64,000 nt of DNA from Jiangella endophytica (GTDB lineage Bacteria; Actinomycetota; Actinomycetes; Jiangellales; Jiangellaceae): the NCBI RefSeq assembly GCF_003427025.1, contig NZ_QVAI01000001.1, forward strand, positions 558,001 to 622,000, read 5' to 3'. The translations under genes and the position numbers were made by a program. Under the pieces are notes generated by a model. That model had not been told where the DNA came from. It saw nothing but the letters and a program-made list of their open reading frames with translations, and did no database searches. Below are positions 39,847-48,694 of this stretch, piece by piece. The number at the start of each line of letters is the position of its first letter. Position 1 is the first letter of the stretch.

Positions 39847-41733
39847 TCAGGCCGCGGCCGGCGCGAGCGGCTCCTGCGACCGGAACTGCGTCCGGTAGAG
39901 GTCGGCGTACGCGCCGCCCACGGCGAGCAGCTCGTCGTGGGTGCCGCGCTCGACGATGCGGCCGTCGTCGACGACGAGGATCTGGTCGGCGTCGCGGACG
40001 GTGGACAGCCGGTGTGCGATGACCAGCGACGTCCGCCCGGCGAGCGCGGTCTCGAGGGCCTGCTGCACGGCGGCCTCGGACTCGGAGTCGAGGTGCGCCG
40101 TGGCTTCGTCGAGCACGACGACGCGCGGTGCCTTGAGCAGTAGCCGGGCGATGGCCAGGCGCTGCTTCTCGCCGCCCGAGAGCCGGTAGCCGCGCTCGCC
40201 GACGACGGTGTCGAGGCCGTCGGGCAGCGACCGGACCAGCGGCGCGATCTGCGCCGCCTCGAGTGCCGCCCAGATCTCGTCGTCGGTGGCTCCGGGCCGG
40301 GCGTAGCCCAGGTTGGCGCGCAGCGTGGTGTGGAACAGGTGCGCCTCTTGCGTGACGACGCCGATCGCGTCGCGCAGCGACTGCTGGCCGACGTCGCGGA
40401 CGTCGTGGCCGCCGACGCGCACGGCGCCGCCGGTGACGTCGTACAGGCGGGACACCAGGTGGGTGAGCGTCGACTTGCCGGCGCCGGACGGGCCGACCAG
40501 CGCGATCATCTCGCCCGGACGCGCGGTGAACGTGACGTCACGCAGCACCGGGCCGCCCGGCGTGCTGGGCAGGCCGGCGACCGATTCGAGCGAGGCCAGC
40601 GACACGTCGGACGCGGCGGGGTAGCCGAAGTCGACGTGGTCGAACTCGACGGACGCCGCGCCGGCCGGCAGCGGTTTCGCGTCGGGGGCGTCGCGGACCA
40701 TGGGCTCCAGGTCGAGGACCTCGAGCACGCGCTCGAAGCTGACCAGCGTCGTCATGATGTCGACCTGCAGGTTCGAGAGCGACGTGATGGGGCCGTAGAG
40801 CCGGCCGAGGTACGCCGTCAGCGCGACGATGGTGCCGACACCCAGCGTGCCGGCGATGGCGAGCGCGCCGCCGAGGCCGTAGACGAACGCCGTGGCCAGC
40901 GCGGCGAGCAGGCCGAGCGACGTCATGAGCACCCGCGAGTACACGGCGGTCGTGACGCCGATGTCGCGGACCCGGGCGGCCCGCTCGTCGAACTCGGCGG
41001 ACTCGGCCTCGGGCCGGCCGAACACCTTGACCAGCAGCGCGCCGGCGACGTTGAACCGCTCGGTCATGGTCTGGCCCATGTCGGCGGTGAGCTCGTACCG
41101 CTCGCGGGTGAGGTCGGCGAGCCTGCGGCCGACCAGCTTGGCCGGCAGGACGAACAGCGGCACCAGGACGAGCGCCGCGACGGTGATCTGCCACGAGAGC
41201 ACGAACATGGCGGCCAGCACGGTCGCCGTCGTCGCGATGTTCCCGACCACGGTCGACAGCGTCGAGGTGAACGCCTGCTGGGCGCCCTGCACGTCGCCGT
41301 TGAGGCGGCTGACCAGTGCGCCGGTCTGGGTGCGGCTGAAGAAGGCGATGGGCATGCGCTGGACGTGCGCGAAGACCTGGCTGCGCAGGTCGTGCACCAG
41401 CCCCTGGCCGATGCGCGCGGAGACGTAGCGCTGCGTGAGCCCGACGGCCGCCGTGACGACGGCGAGGCCGGCGACCGCGAGGGCCAGGCCGATGACCAGG
41501 CCCTGGTCGCCCTTGAGGACGCCCTCGTCGATGATCAGCTTGAACAGCAACGGCTGGGCGGCCCCGAGCAGCGCGTCGACCAGGATCAGGCCCAGGAAAA
41601 CGGCGAGCTGCCTCTTGTAGGGGCGGGCGAAGGTGAGGATGCGCCGGAGGGTGCCCGGCGCGAGCTTGTGGGCGGTGACGGAGCGGTCCTTGACGAAGGA
41701 GCGAGCGTTCCGGCCGCGTGTGGAGTCATCCAA
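39847..41733 (-). CDS. ABC-type multidrug/lipid exporter (fused permease-ATPase)
   Basis: A 628-residue half-transporter. An N-terminal ABC transporter membrane domain (about residues 35-330, six helices from LAVFLGLILVDALLGAAQPLLFKLI) is fused to an ATPase with Walker A GPSGAGKST, Q-loop VTQEAHLFH, signature LSGGEKQRLAIARLLLK, Walker B VVVLDEATAHLD and H-loop IAHRLSTV. It would dimerise and export a drug, lipid or peptide. ATG 41733 is preceded by AGGAGG. It is divergent from a MarR gene, with a palindrome between them, and so probably under its control. Confidence 0.92.
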   Translation of the reverse strand: MDDSTRGRNARSFVKDRSVTAHKLAPGTLRRILTFARPYKRQLAVFLGLILVDALLGAAQPLLFKLIIDEGVLKGDQGLVIGLALAVAGLAVVTAAVGLTQRYVSARIGQGLVHDLRSQVFAHVQRMPIAFFSRTQTGALVSRLNGDVQGAQQAFTSTLSTVVGNIATTATVLAAMFVLSWQITVAALVLVPLFVLPAKLVGRRLADLTRERYELTADMGQTMTERFNVAGALLVKVFGRPEAESAEFDERAARVRDIGVTTAVYSRVLMTSLGLLAALATAFVYGLGGALAIAGTLGVGTIVALTAYLGRLYGPITSLSNLQVDIMTTLVSFERVLEVLDLEPMVRDAPDAKPLPAGAASVEFDHVDFGYPAASDVSLASLESVAGLPSTPGGPVLRDVTFTARPGEMIALVGPSGAGKSTLTHLVSRLYDVTGGAVRVGGHDVRDVGQQSLRDAIGVVTQEAHLFHTTLRANLGYARPGATDDEIWAALEAAQIAPLVRSLPDGLDTVVGERGYRLSGGEKQRLAIARLLLKAPRVVVLDEATAHLDSESEAAVQQALETALAGRTSLVIAHRLSTVRDADQILVVDDGRIVERGTHDELLAVGGAYADLYRTQFRSQEPLAPAAA

Positions 41734-41778
41734 GGCGACCTCCTGAGAGTGGTGCGTGCACGTCTGATACAGAGGTTA

Positions 41779-41791
41779 CCTCTTAAAGAGG
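41779..41791. promoter_or_regulatory. Candidate MarR operator between ABC exporter and MarR gene
   Basis: CCTCTTAAAGAGG is a 13-base palindrome with a single central base. GAGGTTACCTC (41772-41782) overlaps it as a second palindrome. The pair lies 20 bases upstream of the MarR -10 element (TAGGCT, 41811-41816). Confidence 0.55.
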
Positions 41792-41822
41792 CTGGATCGC
41801 AAATCGGTGCTAGGCTGGGGCG

Positions 41823-42248
41823 GTGGAGAGGGAATCCGCGGCACGCATCGCCGACCTGCTGGCCAGGACCAACCGGCGGTTGCGCCGGCTGTCCGGTCCC
41901 GAGCTGGAGCGTTCCGGCGTCACGCCGAGTCAGGTGCGGGTGCTACGCCTGCTGTCGGCGGCCGGTGAGCCGCTGCGCATCAGCGAACTGGCTCGGCGCC
42001 TCGACGTCATCCCGCGCTCCGCCACCTCCGTCGTCGACCTGCTCGAGGAGCGCGACCTCGTCGCGCGGCAGCCCGATCCCGGCGACCGGCGGGCCACCCT
42101 GGTCGCGCTGACCCCGTCGGGCACGCAGCTGCTCCACTCGCTGCGGGCGCAGCGCGCCGCCGGCCTGGCCGAGCTGCTCGGCCGACTCACCCCGGAAGAC
42201 CAGGCCGAGCTGGTCCGCCTGCTCACCGTCCTCACCGCCGACGACTGA
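41823..42248 (+). CDS. MarR-family regulator
   Basis: A 141-residue winged-helix repressor. VTPSQVRVLRLLSAAGEPLRISELARRLDVIPRSATSVVDLLEERDLV covers the DNA-binding part (recognition helix near IPRSATSVVDLL) and RQPDPGDRRATLVALT is the wing with the conserved DxR. GTG 41823 has TAGGCT 6 nt upstream, a leaderless-type start. Divergent from the ABC exporter, its probable target. The palindromes at 41772-41791 would let it control both promoters. Confidence 0.9.
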   Translation: MERESAARIADLLARTNRRLRRLSGPELERSGVTPSQVRVLRLLSAAGEPLRISELARRLDVIPRSATSVVDLLEERDLVARQPDPGDRRATLVALTPSGTQLLHSLRAQRAAGLAELLGRLTPEDQAELVRLLTVLTADD

Positions 42249-42483
42249 CGGCGAGGGTGGGCACGGCCTGCTCGCCGGTAGGTGACCGCGCCGCGGGCCG
42301 GTCCGGTGCACGGAGCGCGGCGGCCGTTGCACGCGCTGCCGCTGCGTCGTTGACATGAAACGCCGCTGGTCAGAGGGTTCGATGCACCACCCGTCCGCCT
42401 GTCGACATCCACCCGGCCGCCGTCGCGTCCGGGCCTCTCGCGGTTCCCGCCCCAGTGGGCGGCCGACTCCCAGGAGGACCGAC

Positions 42484-44304
42484 ATGGCAGTTCATCGACG
42501 ACCCCTCCGGCAGGCGCTGGCCCGCGGTGTGCTCGCGGTCGCCGTCACGGCCGGGGTGATGGTCTCCGCCGGCCCGCCGAGCGTCTCCGCGCCGGAATCC
42601 GAGCCGCCCGCGCCAGCGGCACTCGCGGGCAGCGTCACCGTCCCGACCGGCACGATGTTCACCGTCGCCAACGACCACTTCATGGGCTTCCCCGGGCTGT
42701 TCAACGGCTCGTCGACCAACGGCGAGGGGGTGCGCGGCTCGCGGATGATCGCGGGCTACAACGCGAACCGCGACGCCGTCGGCGCCGCGTCCGTGGTGCT
42801 GCGCGAGTCGACGGACGGTGGCGGGGTGTGGGACATGTTCCCCTCGGCCGACGGCCGGCTGCAGCCGATGAACTTCTACCGGATGTCCGTCGCCAGCGGC
42901 GCCGTCTACGCGATCGACTTCGAGGACCTCTACACGACGCGCGGCGAGGACGCGAACGGCAACCGGAACTGCGCCGTCCAGTGGTGCCGCGAGGTGTTCA
43001 ACCGGCGGATGCTCGCCGGAAGCACCTGGGTGGACGTCGACGACGCCAAGGTGTATTTCGGCGGCAAGACCGTCGCCTGGGCGCGCTTCCACCAGGGCCC
43101 GGTCCTGATGAGCGACGCGAAGACCCTGCTGAGCACGATCTACGGCCGCTACAACGGCGACCACGGCTGGGCCTGGTTCACGGGCGTCGTGAGGAGCACC
43201 AACGCCGGCAAAGACTGGAACCTCGTCCACGAGTTCTCGCTGAGCCCGGCGCAGGGGTTCACGGAGCCGAGTCTCGCGCCGACGAGCGACGGCGGGCTGA
43301 TCGCGGTGCTGCGCAAGGACGAGGACTTCAAGAGCAGGAACATCCCGTCGAACCTCGCGCTCTACACCGTCCGGTCGGACGACCAGACGGGCGAGAACTG
43401 GGACGCTCCCGTCGAGCTCTCCGAGGTCGGCGGCAACTCGCCGAGCGTCGAACTGCTCGGCAACGGCTCACTGGTGCTCGCCTCCGGGCGCCCCAACAAC
43501 CAGTTGCGCTTCTCCTACGACGGCACCGGCGCGACGTGGGACGGACCGTACGTGCCGTGGATCAACGTCCCGACGACCGGCGGCGAGACCGCGCCTGAGG
43601 AGTTCGTCGACTGGTACAAGTACGACCAAGACTCGGCCGGCTGCTGCCTCTATCGGCCGATGGAGCATCTCGGCTCCAGCGGCACCATGGGCGTCGAGGC
43701 CGTCTCGGGCAACCAGGCGTTCGTCATCGGCGACAACTGCGGTTCCGGCTGGGGCTGCCCGTGTCCATGGGGCGCCGGCTGGATGTGCCCGCAACGAGCC
43801 GGCGGATACCCCCGCGGCACCACGCACGGCCTGTGGAAGACCACCGTCACGGTGAACAACGGCCGCCCCGGCCGGCTCGACCTGCCGTCGATGTTCCGCA
43901 GCGACCAGCTGACCGTGGTGGAGACGTCGTTCAGCCGGTACGGGTGGTGCCCGGACGGCATCTCCGGCTGCCGGCAGTCGTACGCGGCGTTCGCCTTCGA
44001 CGGCGACATCCGCTCGGACACCAGCCTGGTCACGGCCGGCCGATCGGTGACGCTGCGGCTGCCGCGGTCGTACCAGCTCACCGGGGTCGGTCTGCACCTG
44101 CACCTGCAGGGCGCGTCGGATGTTCGGATTCAGGTGTCGACCGACGGCGTCACCTTCACGACGCCGGCCCGGGCGGCCCGCGACGGCTATCTCCGTCCGT
44201 TCGCCGGCCCGGTGACGGCGCAGTACGTCCGGATCAGCGACCCCAACGCCATCACCGACCCCACGGCCGCCTTCCTCCACGAGGTGGAGCTGTACGGCTC
44301 CTGA
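42484..44304 (+). CDS. Secreted sialidase-like (BNR repeat) protein with C-terminal F5/8-type domain
   Basis: A 606-residue exported protein. Signal peptide about residues 1-36. A beta-propeller follows, with Asp boxes STDGGGVW (109-116) and STNAGKDW (238-245) and the FTEPSLAPTSDGGLIAVLR strand characteristic of exo-sialidase-like folds. An unusual Cys/Trp-rich insertion (CGSGWGCPCPWG, then MCPQ) sits near residues 418-438. The C-terminal ~130 residues (FAFDGDIRSDTSL to FLHEVELYG) look like a discoidin/F5-8C carbohydrate-binding module. No clear sialidase Arg triad was traced, so the true substrate is open. ATG 42484 has AGGAGG upstream. It is next to an anchored GH5-like protein, suggesting extracellular glycan breakdown. 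Confidence 0.75.
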   Translation: MAVHRRPLRQALARGVLAVAVTAGVMVSAGPPSVSAPESEPPAPAALAGSVTVPTGTMFTVANDHFMGFPGLFNGSSTNGEGVRGSRMIAGYNANRDAVGAASVVLRESTDGGGVWDMFPSADGRLQPMNFYRMSVASGAVYAIDFEDLYTTRGEDANGNRNCAVQWCREVFNRRMLAGSTWVDVDDAKVYFGGKTVAWARFHQGPVLMSDAKTLLSTIYGRYNGDHGWAWFTGVVRSTNAGKDWNLVHEFSLSPAQGFTEPSLAPTSDGGLIAVLRKDEDFKSRNIPSNLALYTVRSDDQTGENWDAPVELSEVGGNSPSVELLGNGSLVLASGRPNNQLRFSYDGTGATWDGPYVPWINVPTTGGETAPEEFVDWYKYDQDSAGCCLYRPMEHLGSSGTMGVEAVSGNQAFVIGDNCGSGWGCPCPWGAGWMCPQRAGGYPRGTTHGLWKTTVTVNNGRPGRLDLPSMFRSDQLTVVETSFSRYGWCPDGISGCRQSYAAFAFDGDIRSDTSLVTAGRSVTLRLPRSYQLTGVGLHLHLQGASDVRIQVSTDGVTFTTPARAARDGYLRPFAGPVTAQYVRISDPNAITDPTAAFLHEVELYGS

Positions 44305-44379
44305 GCCGTCCCGCCGCGGGCGGGTTTCAGCAGGCGTCCGCCGATGAAGCAGAAATGAAGTCGGTCGCGATGACAATCG

Positions 44380-44413
44380 GCCGTCCGGGCTCGGGGCACC
44401 GAGCCCGGACGGC
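44380..44413 (+). terminator. Terminator hairpin after sialidase-like gene
   Basis: GCCGTCCGGGCTCG (44380-44393) and CGAGCCCGGACGGC (44400-44413) form a perfect 14-bp stem with a 6-nt loop. It lies 75 bases after the sialidase-like stop and 40 bases before the next start. Confidence 0.7.
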
Positions 44414-44453
44414 TGTTCCATGCTCACGACAGACCGAGGACTGACCACACATC

Positions 44454-46160
44454 ATGAATCTGAGAACACTGACGGGTGCGGCCGGCGGGCTCGCTCTGGC
44501 GGTCGCGGCGCTGGCGGGGGCCTCCGCGCACGCCGTCGAGCCGCGCGCCGCCGACCTCGACGGGGTGGAGCCGCTGCCGCGGATCACCGCCTCCGACGAC
44601 CCCGCGGAGCGTTCGCTCGTCGACGCCGAGAGCGGTGAGCCGTTCGTCCCGCGCGGCAACAACTACGTGCGGCTGGCGCCGGTCGCCGACCGTCACCACC
44701 ACTCGACGTTCGAGCCGGGGGAGTACGACCCGGAGCGGACCGACGCCGCGCTCGCCTATATGAGCGAGAGCGGCTACAACGTCGTGCGCGTGTTCCTCGA
44801 CGCGGGGCACCCGCAGCACAGCGCCGACGGCATCCCGCACGGCCTCGGTCACGGTGACGACGACGACAGCGTCGGCAACGCGGGCTACCTCGACAACGTC
44901 GCCGACTTCATCGTCCGGGCGGCCGACCACGGGCTGTACGTGCTGCCGGCGATGGACTACTACCCGTTCAACGCCTACTACGCCGAGATCCAAGCCGGCA
45001 GCGCGCCGCAGCAGCCGAACATCGAGGGCTGGAACTCGTTCTACATGCAGCGGTCCTGGATCGACGCCAAGGCGGCCTACCTGACGAACTTCGTCACGGA
45101 GATCCGCGACCGGGTCGGCGAGCCGCTGATGACGACGCTGCTGGCGCTCGAGACGGACAACGAGGCCACCTACGAGGCCAATCGCAAGCCGTTCTCGCTG
45201 ACGTCGGGCCAGGTCACGGGGCCGAACGGGCAGACGTACGACATGGCGGTGCCGGCGCAGCGGCAGGCGCTCGGCGACGACTCCATGGTGGAGTACGCGA
45301 ACTCGCTGGTCGCCGCCGTCCGCGACGTCGACCCGGACCTGATGGTCACCACCGGCATGTTCACCTACGCCGCCGTCGACAAGGCGCCGGACGGGTTCAG
45401 CGTCCACTGCGACACCGGCGGCGACGCGGACGCCTGCCAGGACCGCGACTACCGCTACCCGGCGCGGCCGGCCAGCCTCGACGACTCCGACCTGTCCTTC
45501 CTGGACCTGCACCTCTACCCGGAGCCGAACAAGGACCTGGCCCGCAACCTCGCCTCCAGCGAGTGGGACGAGGTCACCGGGCCGGTCATCGTCGGCGAGT
45601 TCGGCGCCCAGCGGGCCCACCACGGCAACGACGTCCGGGCCGTGGCGATCGCCATGCGCGACCTGCGGGTGGCGACCTGCCAGGCCGGCTTCAGCGGCTG
45701 GGTGTACTGGACGTGGGACACCGACGAGGAGGAGATCCAGCGGCTGTTCGTCACCGCCACCGAGCAGGACGGCGCCGTGAACGGGCAGCTCGCGCCGGTC
45801 GTGCGCTACGACCCGTGCGTCGCCGAGCCCACCTCCCCGCCGCCGACGCCGGAGCCCACCGACGACCCGTCGGAGGAGCCCACCGAGGAGCCGTCGGAGG
45901 AGCCGACCGGGGAACCGTCGGAGGAACCGAGCGAGGAGCCGACCGGCGAGCCGTCGGAGGAACCGTCCGACGACACCACGGCCGAGCCGACCGCCGACCC
46001 GACCTCGGACGTCCCGGCGGACTCCGACGACGACTCGGCCGAGCCGCCGCTGCCGGACACCGGCGCCGGCGACGTGGCCACGATGGTCGCCCTGGCCGTC
46101 GTGGTGGCGGCGGCCGGTGTGCTGCTGGTCGCTCGCGGCCGCCTGCGTCACCAGCACTGA
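44454..46160 (+). CDS. Cell-wall-anchored GH5-like glycoside hydrolase (LPXTG)
   Basis: A 568-residue surface protein. Signal peptide about 1-27. The GH-A-clan-like barrel contains candidate catalytic Glu237 (ETDNEATYE) and Glu382 (VIVGEFGAQR) and ends in GFSGWVYWTWDTDEEEIQRLF, as in the paralogue at 36659-38044. About residues 455-525 form an acidic repeat linker of EEPS/EEPT/GEPS units. The C terminus carries LPDTG, then a hydrophobic span (VATMVALAVVVAAAGVLLVA) and a basic tail, the sorting signal for sortase. It should be covalently linked to peptidoglycan facing outward. The substrate is unknown. ATG 44454 is used; no strong Shine-Dalgarno is visible. Confidence 0.85.
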   Translation: MNLRTLTGAAGGLALAVAALAGASAHAVEPRAADLDGVEPLPRITASDDPAERSLVDAESGEPFVPRGNNYVRLAPVADRHHHSTFEPGEYDPERTDAALAYMSESGYNVVRVFLDAGHPQHSADGIPHGLGHGDDDDSVGNAGYLDNVADFIVRAADHGLYVLPAMDYYPFNAYYAEIQAGSAPQQPNIEGWNSFYMQRSWIDAKAAYLTNFVTEIRDRVGEPLMTTLLALETDNEATYEANRKPFSLTSGQVTGPNGQTYDMAVPAQRQALGDDSMVEYANSLVAAVRDVDPDLMVTTGMFTYAAVDKAPDGFSVHCDTGGDADACQDRDYRYPARPASLDDSDLSFLDLHLYPEPNKDLARNLASSEWDEVTGPVIVGEFGAQRAHHGNDVRAVAIAMRDLRVATCQAGFSGWVYWTWDTDEEEIQRLFVTATEQDGAVNGQLAPVVRYDPCVAEPTSPPPTPEPTDDPSEEPTEEPSEEPTGEPSEEPSEEPTGEPSEEPSDDTTAEPTADPTSDVPADSDDDSAEPPLPDTGAGDVATMVALAVVVAAAGVLLVARGRLRHQH

Positions 46161-46170
46161 CGCCACGACT

Positions 46171-46206
46171 GAACCGGCGGGGCGCCACCTGGCGCCCCGC
46201 CGGTTC
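46171..46206. terminator. Bidirectional terminator hairpin
   Basis: GAACCGGCGGGGCGCC (46171-46186) and GGCGCCCCGCCGGTTC (46191-46206) form a perfect 16-bp stem on the tetraloop ACCT, just after the LPXTG protein gene and ahead of the convergent Nudix gene. Confidence 0.75.
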
Positions 46207-46356
46207 GCACGGTTGGTGCGGACCGACAGCTGGATCGGCCCGCGTTCTGGATCATGATCAACATCGGCCACCGTGTCAAGGCCGTGACCGGCCGTCGGTC
46301 GGGAACCGTACGGATCCGCGCCGCCGGCCGCCTGGACCGGTGATCAGGCCGCGCGG

Positions 46357-46773
46357 TCAGCCGTCGAGGCCGGTCCGGACGGTGTCGAGCAGGTCGGCCG
46401 GCTTGCAGCGGTCGGCCACCCGCTCGACCGGCACCCACTCGGACGCGGTGTGCTCGGCGCTCAGCCGCACGGATGTGCCCCACGGCACCTCGAGCCGGTA
46501 GATCCCGACCTCGTCGGACTCGTCGACGCGGACGGGCGCTGGCTCGGCGACGATCCCGGTCTCCTCCCGCAGTTCGCGAGCGGCGCAGTCGGCGATCTTC
46601 TCGCCCGGCTGCCGGACGCCGCCCGGCGGCACCCAGGCCCATTCGCCGTCGAGAGTCTCGATGTCGGCCGGGTGCAGTAGCAGCACGTGCGGCCCCTTCG
46701 GCCCCTCGCTCGTCACCACGATGGTGGCGACGAACGGGGCCGTCTCGAGCGCCTCGTTGGTCGGGTCGGTCAT
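46357..46773 (-). CDS. Nudix hydrolase
   Basis: A 138-residue Nudix protein. The box GGVRQPGEKIADCAARELREETGI (in two parts: GGVRQPGE, then RELREETGI) fits the consensus fully. The N-terminal FVATIVVTSEGPKGPHVLLLHP and the late VRLSAEHTASEWVPVERV strands complete the fold. Substrate unknown; likely a nucleotide-sugar or damaged nucleotide. ATG 46773 is the start of the conserved part; the frame is open further upstream. It is convergent with the LPXTG protein gene, with a strong terminator between them. Confidence 0.85.
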   Translation of the reverse strand: MTDPTNEALETAPFVATIVVTSEGPKGPHVLLLHPADIETLDGEWAWVPPGGVRQPGEKIADCAARELREETGIVAEPAPVRVDESDEVGIYRLEVPWGTSVRLSAEHTASEWVPVERVADRCKPADLLDTVRTGLDG

Positions 46774-46883
46774 GGCGGACAAGTGTGACGCATGACGTGG
46801 CCGAATGTGGGCGGATCGCCCGACGCCACCCGTTCGGCGCGCCGCGATCGACCCCGCGACGTCACCCGCTGAGCGTCCTCGAA

Positions 46884-46899
46884 GTAGGGCTAGCCCTAC
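46884..46899. promoter_or_regulatory. 16-bp palindrome upstream of desaturase
   Basis: GTAGGGCTAGCCCTAC is a perfect palindrome, 60 bases before the desaturase ATG. Half-sites of the same kind (CCTACC and GGTAGG) flank the start of the TetR gene beyond the desaturase (48641-48646 and 48665-48671). Confidence 0.5.
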
Positions 46900-46946
46900 C
46901 CAAGGACTGGGGCCACCGTGGCTGCGGGCCTCAATCACACGTACGT

Positions 46947-46960
46947 ATGATCTCGATCAT
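46947..46960. promoter_or_regulatory. Palindrome over desaturase -10 and start codon
   Basis: ATGATC-TC-GATCAT overlaps the -10 element TATGAT (46946-46951) and the first bases of the ATG at 46959. A protein bound here would block transcription initiation directly. Confidence 0.45.
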
Positions 46961-48062
46961 GCCAGCTCTTGAGGTCACGACCAGCGCCGATGCCGTCTAC
47001 GACGCCCCGAGGCGGCGCTTCGTCAGCGACTATGGGGACCTGTCGAAGCGGATCCGGGACGCCGGTCTGCTGCGGCGCCGGCCGGTCTACTATGCGATCC
47101 GCGCGTCCATCCTGGCGTTGTCGTTCGCCGGGCTCGGCGTGGCGTTCTTCGCTCTGGGGGACTCGTGGTGGCAGTTGCTGCTGGCCGCCGGGCTGGGCCT
47201 GGTGCTCACCCAGACGGCCTACCTCGCGCACGACGCGGCCCATCGGCAGATCTTCGTCTCGGGCAGGCGCAACGAGCTGGCCGCGCTACTGCTCGGTGAC
47301 GTGGTGGTCGGACTGAGCCACGGCTGGTGGATGTCGAAGCACAGCCGCCACCACGCTAACCCGAACAAGGTGGAGGTCGATCCCGACGTGGAGGCCTCGG
47401 CGCTCGTGTTCACCAGCGACGTGGCGAAGGAGCGGCGCCGCCGCAAGGGGTTCTCCGGGTGGTGGGTGCAGCGGCAGGGGACGTTGTTCTTCCCGCTGCT
47501 GCTGCTCGCCGGCCTGAACATGCACGTCTCCGGGGTGCGGACGGTGTTCGGGCGCGGCCGGGTCAAGTTCCGTGCCGTGGAGATCCCGCTGCTGCTGGCC
47601 CGGCTCGTCCTCTATCCCGTCGTGTTGTTCTCCTTCCTCTCGCCGGGCATCGCCGGTGCGTTCCTGGCCGTCCAGCTGGCGGTGTTCGGGTTCACCATGG
47701 GCGCGACCTTCGCCCCGAACCACAAGGGGATGCCGATGATCCCCAAGGACCTGAGCCTGGACTTCCTGCGTCGGCAGGTGCTCACCAGCCGCAACGTGCG
47801 CGGCAGCCGGTTCGTGGACGTCGCCATGGGCGGGCTGAACTTCCAGATCGAGCATCACCTGTTCCCGAGCATGCCCAGCCCGACCCTGCGTGCGGCACGT
47901 CCGATCGTGCGCGAGTTCTGCGCCGAGCGCGGCGTCGACTACACCGAGGCGGGGGTGTTCGAGTCGTGGCAGATCGTGGTCCGGCACCTCAACCGGGTCG
48001 GCACCACGGACGTCGACCTGTTCGAGTGCCCCATGGCCGCCCAGCTGCGGGCGCCCGCCTGA
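46959..48062 (+). CDS. Membrane fatty-acid desaturase
   Basis: A 367-residue membrane di-iron desaturase. The three histidine boxes are HDAAH (about 87), HSRHH (about 128) and QIEHH (about 294), the last of the acyl-lipid/front-end-like type. Four hydrophobic segments lie between them. It introduces a double bond into membrane fatty acids using oxygen and a ferredoxin or flavoprotein. ATG 46959 is chosen because TATGAT lies 7 nt upstream (leaderless); ATG 46947 is an in-frame alternative but falls inside the -10. The TetR gene just downstream (convergent, 4 bases apart) may regulate it. Confidence 0.9.
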   Translation: MPALEVTTSADAVYDAPRRRFVSDYGDLSKRIRDAGLLRRRPVYYAIRASILALSFAGLGVAFFALGDSWWQLLLAAGLGLVLTQTAYLAHDAAHRQIFVSGRRNELAALLLGDVVVGLSHGWWMSKHSRHHANPNKVEVDPDVEASALVFTSDVAKERRRRKGFSGWWVQRQGTLFFPLLLLAGLNMHVSGVRTVFGRGRVKFRAVEIPLLLARLVLYPVVLFSFLSPGIAGAFLAVQLAVFGFTMGATFAPNHKGMPMIPKDLSLDFLRRQVLTSRNVRGSRFVDVAMGGLNFQIEHHLFPSMPSPTLRAARPIVREFCAERGVDYTEAGVFESWQIVVRHLNRVGTTDVDLFECPMAAQLRAPA

Positions 48063-48066
48063 GCGC

Positions 48067-48633
48067 TCACTCGTCGACGACGGCGCCGAGCGCGTCGGCG
48101 AGCAGCCCGGCGTCGGGCAGCGACTCAGGGTCCACGAGAGCCTGGGCGACGAGGCCCGTGACCAGCGCGTAGACGAGAGCGCCGAGACTCCGCACGGTGC
48201 GTGGGTCGGGCCCGGCGGACGACTCGCCGAGCACGATCGCGGCCAGGGCGGCGCGGGCGCGGGCGTGGCCGGCCGCGATCTCGGCGCGCAGCTCGTCGTC
48301 GAACTTCGACTGCGTCAGCGCCAGCAGGCTGGCCGACTGCAGGTCACCCGCCTGCGGGATCATGGCCAGCAGCTCGGTCAGCAGCGCGCCGAGCCGGTCG
48401 GCCCGCGTGCGGCCGCCCGCCGCCCGCGCGGCCGCCTCGAGGGTGTCGCCCCACTCGCCGCTCAGCTCGATCGCGGCGAGGTTCATCAGCCGGTCCTTCG
48501 AGCCGAAGTAGTAACTGATCGACCCCAGATTGGCCTCCGCCGCGGCGGCGATGTCCCGGGCCGTGGTACCGCTGTAGCCCTTCTCGACGAGACACTTCTT
48601 CGCTCCCGCGAGCAGGGCTTCGCGCTGAGACAT
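48067..48633 (-). CDS. TetR-family transcriptional regulator
   Basis: A 188-residue TetR protein. The helix-turn-helix is GTTARDIAAAAEANLGSISYYFGSKDRLM (about residues 22-50); the C-terminal domain is helical, of the TetR_C-33-like kind. It sits tail-to-tail with the fatty-acid desaturase and upstream of an acyl-CoA dehydrogenase on the same strand, so lipid metabolism is the likely regulon. CCTACC and GGTAGG half-sites lie just before its start and resemble the palindrome upstream of the desaturase. Confidence 0.88.
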   Translation of the reverse strand: MSQREALLAGAKKCLVEKGYSGTTARDIAAAAEANLGSISYYFGSKDRLMNLAAIELSGEWGDTLEAAARAAGGRTRADRLGALLTELLAMIPQAGDLQSASLLALTQSKFDDELRAEIAAGHARARAALAAIVLGESSAGPDPRTVRSLGALVYALVTGLVAQALVDPESLPDAGLLADALGAVVDE

Positions 48634-48694
48634 TGGCAGTCCTACCAGCGTTGATCGTGTGTATGGGTAGGTCGGAGTGTACGGCCGCCCCTGG

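Noticed and set aside
41850-42480. A minus-strand frame opposite the MarR gene and sialidase leader
   Set aside because: No start signal or motif; it mirrors the MarR gene.
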